The position numbers were made by a program, and so were the translations under genes. A stretch of DNA of 64,000 bases from CAYWWM01 sp965198025. GTDB lineage: Bacteria; Acidobacteriota; Terriglobia; 2-12-FULL-54-10. The number at the start of each line of letters is the position of its first letter. The first letter of the stretch is position 1. Below the pieces are notes generated by a model. That model worked only from the letters and a program-made list of their open reading frames with translations, was not told the DNA's origin and ran no database searches. The stretch is from the NCBI GenBank assembly GCA_965198025.1, contig OZ240237.1, forward strand, positions 744,001 through 808,000, given 5' to 3'. Below, piece after piece: positions 31,764 to 38,543 of this stretch.

Positions 31764-33352
31764 GCCGTCTCCCCCCGTTCTGCGCGACCAATCCCCAGTC
31801 CCGCCTGTGCCATCTCAACCTCTTCCCGTGTCATCCCGAGCGAGGGAAGCGAGTCGAGGGATCTGCTCTTCTCCTGACTCCTGTCTTCTGACTCCTGTCT
31901 TCTGCCCGGCTGATACCAATCCCGCTCGCTCTCAATCCCGCCGCTCGCGAACGCAAGCCGGCGCTGTCCGGCCGCGTGCAGCGCCAGCGCCAGCGCCCAG
32001 AAGCGGTCGGCGTGGCTCCGCTCCGTCCGCTCGGCGTCGAAGCGGATGTTCCCCGCGCTGGTCACGACTCTCTTCACCGCTTGCAAGTCCCGCCGCAGCT
32101 CGCGGTAGTCGGGGATTCGGATGGTTCTTTCTTCGAAGCTGCGCTTCAAGCCCACGGCCAGGTCCTGCTTGCGGCCCAGCGTGAACGCCACCGGCTCGAC
32201 TTTGCCCGGAAATTCCTCGGCCAGCCGCTCCGCCATGTCCATGCCCAGCCCTGTCGCGTCCACGGCCCCGCGCGCGCATTGCGGGATCGCGTCGCGCAGA
32301 ACTCGTTCCTGCTCTGAAAATTTCGCCCGTGGCATCTCGACGATCGCCCGTGTCCAAAGAACGTCACCAACCCGTTCCACCACGGCCAGCACCGCCAGAT
32401 CGCGCACCCGCCCCACGTCGTAGCCGAAGTAAAGCTCGCGTTCCTGCTCTGCTGTTCCCTGTCCTCTGTTCCCTGTTCCCTCGTGTCCCCAATCCCGGCT
32501 CGCCTCCGCGCTCTGGCACGCCAGAATCATCTCCAGCGGAATGTAGTTCGCGCTTTCCGACAGAAACGCACACTCGTACTCCTGCTGCCAGGTTTCTTCA
32601 TCCCCGATGGCGCGCCGCAACGCGCTCACATCGATCGGGCAGCCCTGCTGCACCGCTTCGTGCACGTCGCACCAGTGCCCGGAAAAGCCCGTATCGCTGG
32701 TTGTCTTTTTCCTCTGTGCCGCCATGTCCGGGTGGCTGACTCCGTCCACCAGCCCGGCTTCCTTCGCCAACTCATGGAACTTCCCCCGCTGCCCGTTCGG
32801 CGTCGAGATGACGCGCAGCTTCAGGGCCTTGCTTCCCTCTCCGCGCGAGACGCGTCCGAAGGCCGCCGCCCAGATGTCCCGGTCCTGCTGGTGGAATGCG
32901 AACTCGTCCAGGATCATGTTGCCCGTGTAGCCCCGTGCCGTGTCCGGGTTCGCCGGCAGCCCGATGATCCGCGACCCGTTCGGGAACTTCACCTCATGCT
33001 GCGAAGTGGAAGCGTCTTCGAAGAAGCTGCTCTCGAGTCTTCCGCCCACCACCCGCAGCGCCTTGGCGTGCTGCAGCACCTTCCGCATGAACTCCAGCGA
33101 CTGCCGCTCCCCGCGCGAGAGCACGATCCAGAGCGTCGTGTGCTCCAGGCAGTCCAGCACCGCTTCCAATGCCGCCGCGAAGCTGTAGCCGATCTGCGTC
33201 GCCTTGACCGCGATCTTGAATCGGGAGGCGTCACGCACCCACCGCTCCTGATACGGATACAACGGCACGACCAAAGGTGTCCCGAGTCCCGAACTGCGGC
33301 CCTGCACTGTTCCTGACTTCCGGCTCCGGACTCCTGTCTTCTTCTCTTTCAT
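31754..33352 (-). CDS. Phage terminase large subunit (Mu gp28-like)
   Basis: DNA packaging motor of 532 residues. The ATPase begins VVPLYPYQERWVRDASRFKIAVKATQIGYSFAAALEAV, a deviant Walker A with the Lys at the front as in Mu gp28-type enzymes. It continues LWIVLSRGERQSLEFM, then Walker B in NMILDEFAFHQQDRDIW and the coupling segment VISTPNGQRGKFHEL. The nuclease domain starts LYFGYDVGRVRDLAVLAVVE, with VDATGLGMDMAERLAEEF and a late SHADRFWALALALHAA. Residues of about 286-305 between the two domains (GHEGTGNRGQGTAEQERE) are repeat-encoded, and so are the last 25 residues. The ATG overlaps the small terminase stop (ATGA), so translation is coupled. Confidence 0.88.
   Translation of the reverse strand: MKEKKTGVRSRKSGTVQGRSSGLGTPLVVPLYPYQERWVRDASRFKIAVKATQIGYSFAAALEAVLDCLEHTTLWIVLSRGERQSLEFMRKVLQHAKALRVVGGRLESSFFEDASTSQHEVKFPNGSRIIGLPANPDTARGYTGNMILDEFAFHQQDRDIWAAAFGRVSRGEGSKALKLRVISTPNGQRGKFHELAKEAGLVDGVSHPDMAAQRKKTTSDTGFSGHWCDVHEAVQQGCPIDVSALRRAIGDEETWQQEYECAFLSESANYIPLEMILACQSAEASRDWGHEGTGNRGQGTAEQERELYFGYDVGRVRDLAVLAVVERVGDVLWTRAIVEMPRAKFSEQERVLRDAIPQCARGAVDATGLGMDMAERLAEEFPGKVEPVAFTLGRKQDLAVGLKRSFEERTIRIPDYRELRRDLQAVKRVVTSAGNIRFDAERTERSHADRFWALALALHAAGQRRLAFASGGIESERDWYQPGRRQESEDRSQEKSRSLDSLPSLGMTREEVEMAQAGLGIGRAERGETAWA
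31830..31870. repeat. Type A dispersed repeat, short form, copy 11
   Basis: GTCATCCCGAGCGAGGGAAG joined to CGAGTCGAGGGATCTGC. It encodes the final part of the large terminase (SRSLDSLPSLGMT). CTCCTGTCTTCTGACTCCTG repeats follow to 31910. Confidence 0.85.
32439..32497. repeat. CCCTGTTCCCTGTT-type repeat inside the terminase gene
   Basis: A run of degenerate GTTCCCT units with CCCCAATCCCGG at the right end, in frame between the ATPase and nuclease domains of the large terminase. Similar runs lie at about 31646-31676 and 35186-35212. Confidence 0.7.
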
Positions 33353-34017
33353 TCTCCGTGCCTCTGCTTCTCCGTTGGTTGGGGTGGTTGAGCGCGCCGT
33401 TCCGTTTTCCCGGGTCCCGGGTATTCCGCCTTCGCCAGTCCGTAAATTTCCCGAATCCGCTGCACTTCCGCTGCGGTTAACGACTGTCCCGCCTGCGCCT
33501 TCCGGTCCAGCTTTTCGATGGCCGGCTTCATCCTCTTGCGCACGAGTCGCAGCTTTTCTTCTGCCAGCCGCACCTCCCGTTCCTTCATCTCCAGTTCTTT
33601 TCTTTCTCGCTTGGCCGCTTGCCGTTCCCGCTTTTGTTTCAGCTCGAATTCCCTGCGCTTGCGCTCCGCGTCTTCCAGCTTGTACAGGTCTGCTTTCGTG
33701 AACTGCTTTCTCCTTCGTGCCCGGAACAGACTTTCGACCAGGATGGCCCGCTGCAGCTCCGACACCGTGACCCCTTTTTTCGCTGCCAGCCGGATGAAGT
33801 CGTCCGTCTGTGTCCGGGCTTGTTTCTGGTTCACGCTGCTCTTTGTGTAGTGCGCCGCGAAATAGCTGATCGCCGTCAGCATCACCCGCTCTCCCGTCAG
33901 CCTGTGTACCGCCCGCCGGATTTCGTTTGGCATCGCGTCCGTGTCGAGCATCCGCCGCACCAGCGCCTGCGCTTCCTCGCTCAGCTTCGTCACATCGGAT
34001 TGGGCCCATCCACTCAT
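33349..34017 (-). CDS. Phage small terminase/gp27-like protein
   Basis: A 222-residue DNA-recognition subunit candidate of the Mu gp27 (DUF3486) type. The N-terminal helix-turn-helix region reads VTKLSEEAQALVRRMLDTDAMPNEIRRAVHRLTGERVMLTAISYFAAHYTKS. A very charged coiled coil follows over about residues 115-190 (RKQFTKADLYKLEDAERKRREFELKQKRERQAAKRERKELEMKER). The tail KIYGLAKAEYPGPG-like text ends in a Pro/Gln-rich stretch. GGAAGGAATGA precedes the ATG. It lies just upstream of the large terminase with a four-base overlap. Confidence 0.75.
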   Translation of the reverse strand: MSGWAQSDVTKLSEEAQALVRRMLDTDAMPNEIRRAVHRLTGERVMLTAISYFAAHYTKSSVNQKQARTQTDDFIRLAAKKGVTVSELQRAILVESLFRARRRKQFTKADLYKLEDAERKRREFELKQKRERQAAKRERKELEMKEREVRLAEEKLRLVRKRMKPAIEKLDRKAQAGQSLTAAEVQRIREIYGLAKAEYPGPGKTERRAQPPQPTEKQRHGE

Positions 34018-34047
34018 TCATTCCTTCCGTCTCCGCTCGCGCGCCGT

Positions 34048-34136
34048 GTCATCCCGAGCGAGCGTCCTGTCCCGCCTGTCCCGAGATCGGTCGAGGGGAG
34101 CGAAGCCGAGGGAAGCGAGTCGAGGGATCTGCTCCT
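34048..34136. repeat. Type A dispersed repeat, long form, copy 12
   Basis: Same arrangement as the copy at 23836, including CCTGTCCCGCCTGTCCCGAG and ATCGGTCGAGGGGAGCG, ending GAGTCGAGGGATCTGC. Confidence 0.85.
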
Positions 34137-34175
34137 CTCCTGTCATCCCCCTCCTCATCTCTTGATTGCTGCCGT

Positions 34176-34496
34176 TCAAAACCGCACCCCCGGATCGTTC
34201 ACTTTCTTGTCGAGCAGCAGAATGCCGCGCGCGGTGAGGGCCGAGGCCAGGATGCTCTCCCGCGACTTGCCTTCGTCGTAGCGGCGCTTGCAGCGCACGT
34301 AACCGCTCTCTTCCAGGTAGTGCAGATAACTTTCCAGGTCCCGGTTGGAAAGCGGGATGTTGCGGTCCCGCAGCGCCAGTTGCAAATGGCGGAACGTCAC
34401 CGCGTGCGGGTAGTCCTGCTTGAGTACCCAGATGATTTCCCCGCGCCGCAGGTCGTGCTTCAGCGCAGCTTCATTCCGTCCAGCCATGCCAGCCAT
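34176..34496 (-). CDS. Winged-helix phage protein (VpaChn25_0724-like)
   Basis: A 106-residue small protein with a winged-helix build: LKHDLRRGEIIWVLKQDYPHAVTFRHLQLALRDRNIPLSNRDLESYLHYLEESGYVRCKRR, then the tail SILASALTARGILLLDKKVNDPGVRF. Proteins of this type sit just before the small terminase in Mu-like phages, as here. AAGGAG lies eight bases before the ATG. The DNA-binding role is inferred from the fold. Confidence 0.7.
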   Translation of the reverse strand: MAGMAGRNEAALKHDLRRGEIIWVLKQDYPHAVTFRHLQLALRDRNIPLSNRDLESYLHYLEESGYVRCKRRYDEGKSRESILASALTARGILLLDKKVNDPGVRF

Positions 34497-34602
34497 GAAA
34501 AGAGCTCCTTTGTAGGTGGTGCGTGGTGAATCGTGAGTGGGAAGGCCATTTACAGCCGTCTCGCAGGGGGATGGCCGGGGGATGAAATGAACAACTCATC
34601 AT

Positions 34603-35010
34603 TCACGGCCCGCCGCTCACTGCTTCCTGCAGCTCCGCCACAATCGCCCGCACCTGTTCGAGCTTGTCGGAGTTGACCTGCACGGCGAGCACCAGGTCGT
34701 GCTGGCTCGTGGCGTTGTGTTCGACCGTGTCGGCCAGTTTCTGGAGCGCCAGCGCGGTGGAGCGCTGGCTTTCGATCAGCGGCGGCGCGTAGCTGTGGGC
34801 CAGCCACAGAAACCCCGCCAGGATGAACAGCCCCGGCCCCCAGCCGAGCAGCGGCGCCAGCAGTTCCTTCGACTGTTCCAACGCTCCCGAGCGCGCCAGC
34901 TCCGCCAGGACCACAATCAGCGAAGCGCCGGCGGCCGCGCCTGCCACCGGCAATGCGCTGCGCCGGGCGGGGCTCGCCGGCGGATTCGGGGATGGCGTGG
35001 GCTTGTTCAT
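34603..35010 (-). CDS. Holin-like or membrane-anchored phage protein
   Basis: A 135-residue protein with two predicted membrane helices at about residues 21-40 (AGAAAGASLIVVLAELA) and 55-74 (GPGLFILAGFLWLAHSYA). A C-terminal helical part follows (RSTALALQKLADTVEHNATSQHDLVLAVQVNSDKLEQVRAIVAELQEAV). In the early part of a phage structural operon such a protein is most often a holin or lysis accessory. No endolysin gene is visible to go with it. Confidence 0.5.
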   Translation of the reverse strand: MNKPTPSPNPPASPARRSALPVAGAAAGASLIVVLAELARSGALEQSKELLAPLLGWGPGLFILAGFLWLAHSYAPPLIESQRSTALALQKLADTVEHNATSQHDLVLAVQVNSDKLEQVRAIVAELQEAVSGGP

Positions 35011-35097
35011 GACTTCATCTCAGTAGCGACGGGTAGCGAGAAGTAGCGACAGGCCTCTGGCTTGTGCTCTGTAGTGCAGCCTGCCCCCCAAATCTGT

Positions 35098-35183
35098 GTC
35101 ATCCGGAGGAGCGGCTTGTCCCGCCTGTCCCGATGTCGGTCGAGGGAAGCGCAGTCGAGGGAAGCGACGAGGGATCTGCTCTT
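35098..35183. repeat. Type A dispersed repeat, long form, copy 13
   Basis: GTCATCCGGAGGAGCGG at the left, TTGTCCCGCCTGTCCCGATG inside, and GACGAGGGATCTGCTC at the right, followed by a GTTCCCTGTTCCCT run to about 35212. Confidence 0.85.
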
Positions 35184-35208
35184 CTGTTCCCTGTTCCCTG
35201 TTCCCTAT

Positions 35209-35403
35209 TCATTCCCGTCTCCCGTCTTCTGCCTTCTGCTGTTTGGCCTTTTCGAGCGCCATCTCGGGCGTCTCGGTGATGCGAAGCTTCGACCAATCCA
35301 GCGGTGCGCTATCCTCCGTCGCTTGAACCGCTGCCAGCACCGCCGCGACGGCCAGGCGGATGCCTTCTTCGATCAGTCGCAACTCTCTTTCGCTCAATGC
35401 CAT
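35209..35403 (-). CDS. Small phage-cluster protein, unknown
   Basis: A 64-residue protein, ALSERELRLIEEGIRLAVAAVLAAVQATEDSAPLDW at the start, with one amphipathic or weakly hydrophobic helix and a charged C-terminus (EMALEKAKQQKAEDGRRE). The start overlaps the end of the upstream lipoprotein gene by 10 bases, so the pair is probably co-translated. The last residues come from repeat sequence. No family recognised. Confidence 0.5.
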   Translation of the reverse strand: MALSERELRLIEEGIRLAVAAVLAAVQATEDSAPLDWSKLRITETPEMALEKAKQQKAEDGRRE

Positions 35404-35903
35404 GTGGCCTCCGCAATCCGCGCGTCGCGATTCGAGGTTCGAGAGGAAGTCCGTTTTCCCTCGAGTCCCGAGCCGCGGCTCTCGGCATCCCGATCTTGTG
35501 GCTTGGATTCAAAGCTCTCGACCAGTCGGTTCAGCTCCCGGATGAGCCGTGGGAGGATTTCGAGCAATGCCTGGACGCGCGCTTCATTGGATTCGTTCTT
35601 GGCGTGGCTCCAGAGCTCGAAAGCGTCCACAGCCGCGTTGTGCGCTGCAATGAAGCGGTGTCCTTGTACCGCGAACTGGTTCCACTGCTCTTCGGTGATC
35701 AGCCCGTGCGCGGTGGCCTCAGCCACGTGCCGCTGCACAGTCTCGTACTCGGCCTGCGTCACAGCCAGCGTCCGGTAGGCGGCGGTCTCGAACTCGTTGC
35801 AGCCGCTCAGTAGCAGGCACAGCAACAAGCTGAATGGGGCGTAGCGAAGAGCGAACAGAGAATGGAACGAGCGCAACAAAGCGACTGGCCGAAGATACGT
35901 CAT
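35394..35903 (-). CDS. Lipoprotein at the start of the phage cluster
   Basis: A 169-residue exported lipoprotein. An N-terminal segment with SLFALRYAPFSLLLCLLLSGC ends in a lipobox (LLSGC) with Cys at about residue 33. The mature part is helical (AAYRTLAVTQAEYETVQRHVAEATAHGL, HRFIAAHNAAVDAFELWSHAKNE, LLEILPRLIRELNRLVESFE). The ATG at 35903 has GGAG 11 bases upstream. It is the first recognisable gene of the minus-strand cluster. A lysis (spanin-like) role is possible but unsupported by homology. The C-terminal 25 residues are Arg/Ser-rich and repeat-like. Confidence 0.6.
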   Translation of the reverse strand: MTYLRPVALLRSFHSLFALRYAPFSLLLCLLLSGCNEFETAAYRTLAVTQAEYETVQRHVAEATAHGLITEEQWNQFAVQGHRFIAAHNAAVDAFELWSHAKNESNEARVQALLEILPRLIRELNRLVESFESKPQDRDAESRGSGLEGKRTSSRTSNRDARIAEATWH

Positions 35904-36747
35904 GCTGCTTTTCTCCTTTTCCCTCGGAACCACTCCCAGCTCCCCGCGCCCGATTCTCTGGAGAAGGCTGGAGAGCCTCCCTGTTCGCGTTCGCCGCTGC
36001 GCGTTCGGCAGCCTGGCGCCCCAGGCGGATTGCGGGACCCGGCAAGAGAGGCTCGTGGGAAGGGGGGCCTCGTCGCGGCAGAACCCGCTGCGCGCAGTGC
36101 GAGACTGCGGCACGGGGGAACCGCAAACGAGGCCGGTGGCAGGGGACGGTCGACCGGCGGAAGGCTCCTGCCTCGGCGGTTCCTGGACGGGATGAGTGGC
36201 CGCCGGCAGCACCCGCGAAGTTGCTGAGGGAAGCGAACTGGGCGGGTTCAGTGCTGCCGCGCCGGAGTGGCCGTCCAAAGACGGCGGGAACTCCGCAGAG
36301 TAAACTCTGGGAGCTTTCCCTTCCAGCGCGGGCCAGTCGAGCCGGTAAAGATTCCGCCGGTCGTTTTGGACCGTCCGATTGGCAGGGTCGGCCCAGGAAA
36401 GCGGTCGAATCGAATCGTTCAGAGAAAGGCCACGGCGGCTGGGGACGGGGACCGCTGCTGCGGCCGTCCCGTGGGGAATGAGAACGGAGTTTCCGTTTCC
36501 ATCGCCGTGCCGTCCGGTTTTGTCTCGCCGCATCGTCATACAAGCTGAGTGTGTGTGCAGTGAGATACGAGGGCAAGAAGTCTCTGTCGAGAGTTCCGAA
36601 AGGACCGAAACAACCGAGAGAACCGCAACTGCCGAAGGAACCGAGAGAACCGAAAGAACCGAATTTCTAACCTGGGGTGCGAAAGAAGATTCTATTTCCT
36701 CGACGCGGGAGTTGGAGTTTGGTCGGACAGAACACCCTGGAGGGGCA
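35904..36747. other. GC-rich stretch without a convincing gene, with strong hairpins
   Basis: Several frames are open, but their products are low-complexity (Arg/Ser/Pro/Gly-rich) and match nothing I recognise. Two perfect stems stand out on the plus strand. GGCCTCGT (36066-36073) pairs with ACGAGGCC (36127-36134), with a smaller CGCAGT/ACTGCG hairpin inside. CGGCAGCAC (36204-36212) pairs with GTGCTGCCG (36251-36259), continued by CCGC/GCGG. This could be a structured RNA or a regulatory leader. It does not show tmRNA or RNase P signatures. Confidence 0.4.
36589..36664. repeat. Degenerate tandem repeat of about 9 bp (AACCGARAG)
   Basis: Six to eight imperfect copies of AACCGAGAG/AACCGAAAG lie head to tail about 90 bases upstream of the rplU promoter. 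It differs in sequence from the repeats of the phage cluster. Confidence 0.7.
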
Positions 36748-36792
36748 TTGACGGCGGGAAAGGTTGATCCCTATAATGTTGATCTCTATAAT
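36748..36792 (+). promoter_or_regulatory. Tandem sigma70 promoters of the rplU operon
   Basis: Promoter 1 is TTGACG (36748-36753), 18-base spacer, TATAAT (36772-36777). Promoter 2 is TTGATC (36764-36769), 17-base spacer, TATAAT (36787-36792). The second TATAAT arises from a direct duplication of the 15-bp unit TTGATCnCTATAATG. The first copy's TTGATC thus becomes the -35 of the second copy's -10. The rplU ATG lies 34 bases beyond, with GGGAGG as ribosome site. Confidence 0.85.
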
Positions 36793-36825
36793 GAAAGACT
36801 GATTTCGGGAAAGCGGGAGGATCGT

Positions 36826-37137
36826 ATGTACGCCGTCATCAAGACGGGTGGGAAGCAGTATCGTGTTTCGCCGGGCGACGTGATCCGCGTGGACAACCTC
36901 CCGGAAGAGCCGGGCAGCGGTGCGGAGATGGCGGACGTACTGGCCGTGTCGTCCGAAGACGGCAAGCTGCTGACGGGCAAGGAAGTTGCAGGAGCCAAGG
37001 TCGAAGTGACGGTACTGGGTCATGGTCGGGCCAAAAAGATCTTGGTCTTCCATTACAAGCGCAGAAAGCAGTATAAGAAGCTGAATGGGCACCGGCAGGG
37101 CTTCACGGAGCTGCGGGTAGACAGGATTTCGGTCTAA
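36826..37137 (+). CDS. rplU: 50S ribosomal protein L21
   Basis: L21 of the large ribosomal subunit, 103 residues. It reads MYAVIKTGGKQYRVSPGDVI at the start and KILVFHYKRRKQYKKLNGHRQGFTELRVDRI at the end, both diagnostic. The ATG at 36826 follows GGGAGG by six bases; the frame is open much further upstream but that is not L21. First gene of the rplU-rpmA-obgE set. Confidence 0.98.
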   Translation: MYAVIKTGGKQYRVSPGDVIRVDNLPEEPGSGAEMADVLAVSSEDGKLLTGKEVAGAKVEVTVLGHGRAKKILVFHYKRRKQYKKLNGHRQGFTELRVDRISV

Positions 37138-37159
37138 GAATGCAGAGGAAACACAGCGT

Positions 37160-37426
37160 ATGGCGCATAAGAAAGGACTAGGGAGTTCGCGAAATGGGCG
37201 GGATTCGAACGCCCAGCGGCTGGGAGTGAAGTGCTTCGGCGGGGAGTTCGTGCCGGGCGGGTCGATTCTGGTGCGGCAGCGCGGGACCCGGTTCAAGCCG
37301 GGCGAGAACGTGGGCCGCGGCAAGGACGACACGCTGTTCGCCAAGATTACGGGCCGGGTCCAGTATAAGGATCGCGGGCGCGCCGGACGCTTCGTTTCGG
37401 TGCTCCCGGTGGAGCCGACGGAGTAA
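37160..37426 (+). CDS. rpmA: 50S ribosomal protein L27
   Basis: L27 of the large subunit, 88 residues, from MAHKKGLGSSRNGRDSNAQRLG through GGEFVPGGSILVRQRGTRFKPGENVGRGKDDTLFA. The N-terminus is of the direct MAHKKG type, so no extra cleaved extension is needed. Placed 22 bases after rplU. Confidence 0.98.
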   Translation: MAHKKGLGSSRNGRDSNAQRLGVKCFGGEFVPGGSILVRQRGTRFKPGENVGRGKDDTLFAKITGRVQYKDRGRAGRFVSVLPVEPTE

Positions 37427-37463
37427 GCAAGCGAAGGAAGCAAGGAAGGAATGACCTGGCGCG

Positions 37464-38543
37464 GTGGTATTCGTAGATGAGGTGGTCATCACCGTGAAAG
37501 CCGGCGACGGCGGCAACGGCTGCGTCGCGTTTCGAAGAGAAAAGTTTGTGCCGCGCGGGGGACCGAGCGGGGGAGACGGCGGCAAGGGCGGGGACGTTCT
37601 GATCGAGAGTTCGCAGCAGCACAATACATTGCTGCATTTCCGATACAATCCCGAACACAAAGCACAGCGCGGGGCGCACGGCGAGGGAAGCAACCGCAAA
37701 GGACGCGACGGCGCGGACAAGCTTCTACGCGTACCGTTGGGGTGTATGGTATGGGAGGCCGACACCGGGGAGCAACTCTTCGATTTCACGCGGGCGGACC
37801 AGCGGTTGGTGATTGCCAAAGGAGGACGCGGCGGGCGCGGGAACGCGCGATTCGCTACGTCGACGAATCAGGCGCCGCGCATCGCGGAGCGGGGCGGAAC
37901 GGGCGAGTCCCACCGCTTGCGCTTGGTGCTGAAGTTGCTGGCCGACGTCGGGCTGGTAGGTTTTCCGAACGTGGGCAAGTCGTCGCTGCTAAGCCGCGTG
38001 TCCGCAGCGCGTCCGAAAATCGCCGACTATCCTTTCACGACGCTTGAACCATCGCTCGGGATGGTACGGGTCGACGACGACGAAAGCTTCGTGGTCGCCG
38101 ATATTCCGGGCCTGATCGAGGGCGCGCACCTGGGCCACGGGCTGGGGACGCGGTTCCTACGGCACATCGAGCGTACGCGGCTGCTGGCGCACGTTATCGA
38201 CGTAAGCGAGCGAGGGGGGCTTTCTGGGCCTGACTCGGAACCGGCCGATCCAGAGCATGACTTCGATGTACTGATGGAGGAGCTGGCGGGTTTCGAGCCT
38301 GCACTGGCGGACAGGCCGATGGTGGTAACGGCGTCGAAAACCGACGCGGCGGGCGACGGGAAGCGTTGGCGGGCCGTGGAGGAACTAGCGGCGCGGCGCG
38401 GCCTGCGATTCTTTGCAACCTCAGCGGCGACGGGGGCGGGAATTCAGGAGTTGATCTGGGGGCTCTCGGAGATGCTGCGGGAACTCCGGGCCTCGGAATC
38501 GGATGCGGTCTCATCGCCGAGCCGGGGAGGGAAACGCGAGTGA
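37464..38543 (+). CDS. obgE: GTPase ObgE/CgtA
   Basis: Ribosome-associated GTPase of 359 residues. The Obg domain starts VFVDEVVITVKAGDGGNGCVAFRREKFVPRGGPSGGDGGKGGDV. The G domain has GFPNVGKSSLLSRVSAARPKIADYPFTTLEPSLGMV, DIPGLIEGAHLGHGLGTRFLRHIERT, a TASKTDAAG base-recognition segment (NKxD variant) and SAATGAGI. Obg proteins act in 50S assembly and stress control. The start is GTG. It overlaps nadD by four bases. Confidence 0.97.
   Translation: MVFVDEVVITVKAGDGGNGCVAFRREKFVPRGGPSGGDGGKGGDVLIESSQQHNTLLHFRYNPEHKAQRGAHGEGSNRKGRDGADKLLRVPLGCMVWEADTGEQLFDFTRADQRLVIAKGGRGGRGNARFATSTNQAPRIAERGGTGESHRLRLVLKLLADVGLVGFPNVGKSSLLSRVSAARPKIADYPFTTLEPSLGMVRVDDDESFVVADIPGLIEGAHLGHGLGTRFLRHIERTRLLAHVIDVSERGGLSGPDSEPADPEHDFDVLMEELAGFEPALADRPMVVTASKTDAAGDGKRWRAVEELAARRGLRFFATSAATGAGIQELIWGLSEMLRELRASESDAVSSPSRGGKRE

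Noticed and set aside
20424..35183. CRISPR array
   Set aside because: The repeats are dispersed over 15 kb with genes between, have no regular spacers and no cas genes nearby.
35904..36560. RNase P RNA or tmRNA in the GC-rich block
   Set aside because: The conserved RNase P core (GAGGAAAGTCC-type and ACAGAA segments in order) and the tmRNA ends are absent on both strands.
35904..36576. Protein-coding gene on the minus strand in the GC-rich block
   Set aside because: Open frames exist but give Arg/Ser/Pro-rich, low-complexity products in more than one frame with no domain pattern. The real lipoprotein start is at 35903 with its own ribosome site.
15052..36747. Attachment sites flanking the phage cluster
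   Set aside because: No direct repeat shared by both edges beyond the dispersed repeat family, no tRNA and no integrase; the type A copies at both ends are just members of the internal family.
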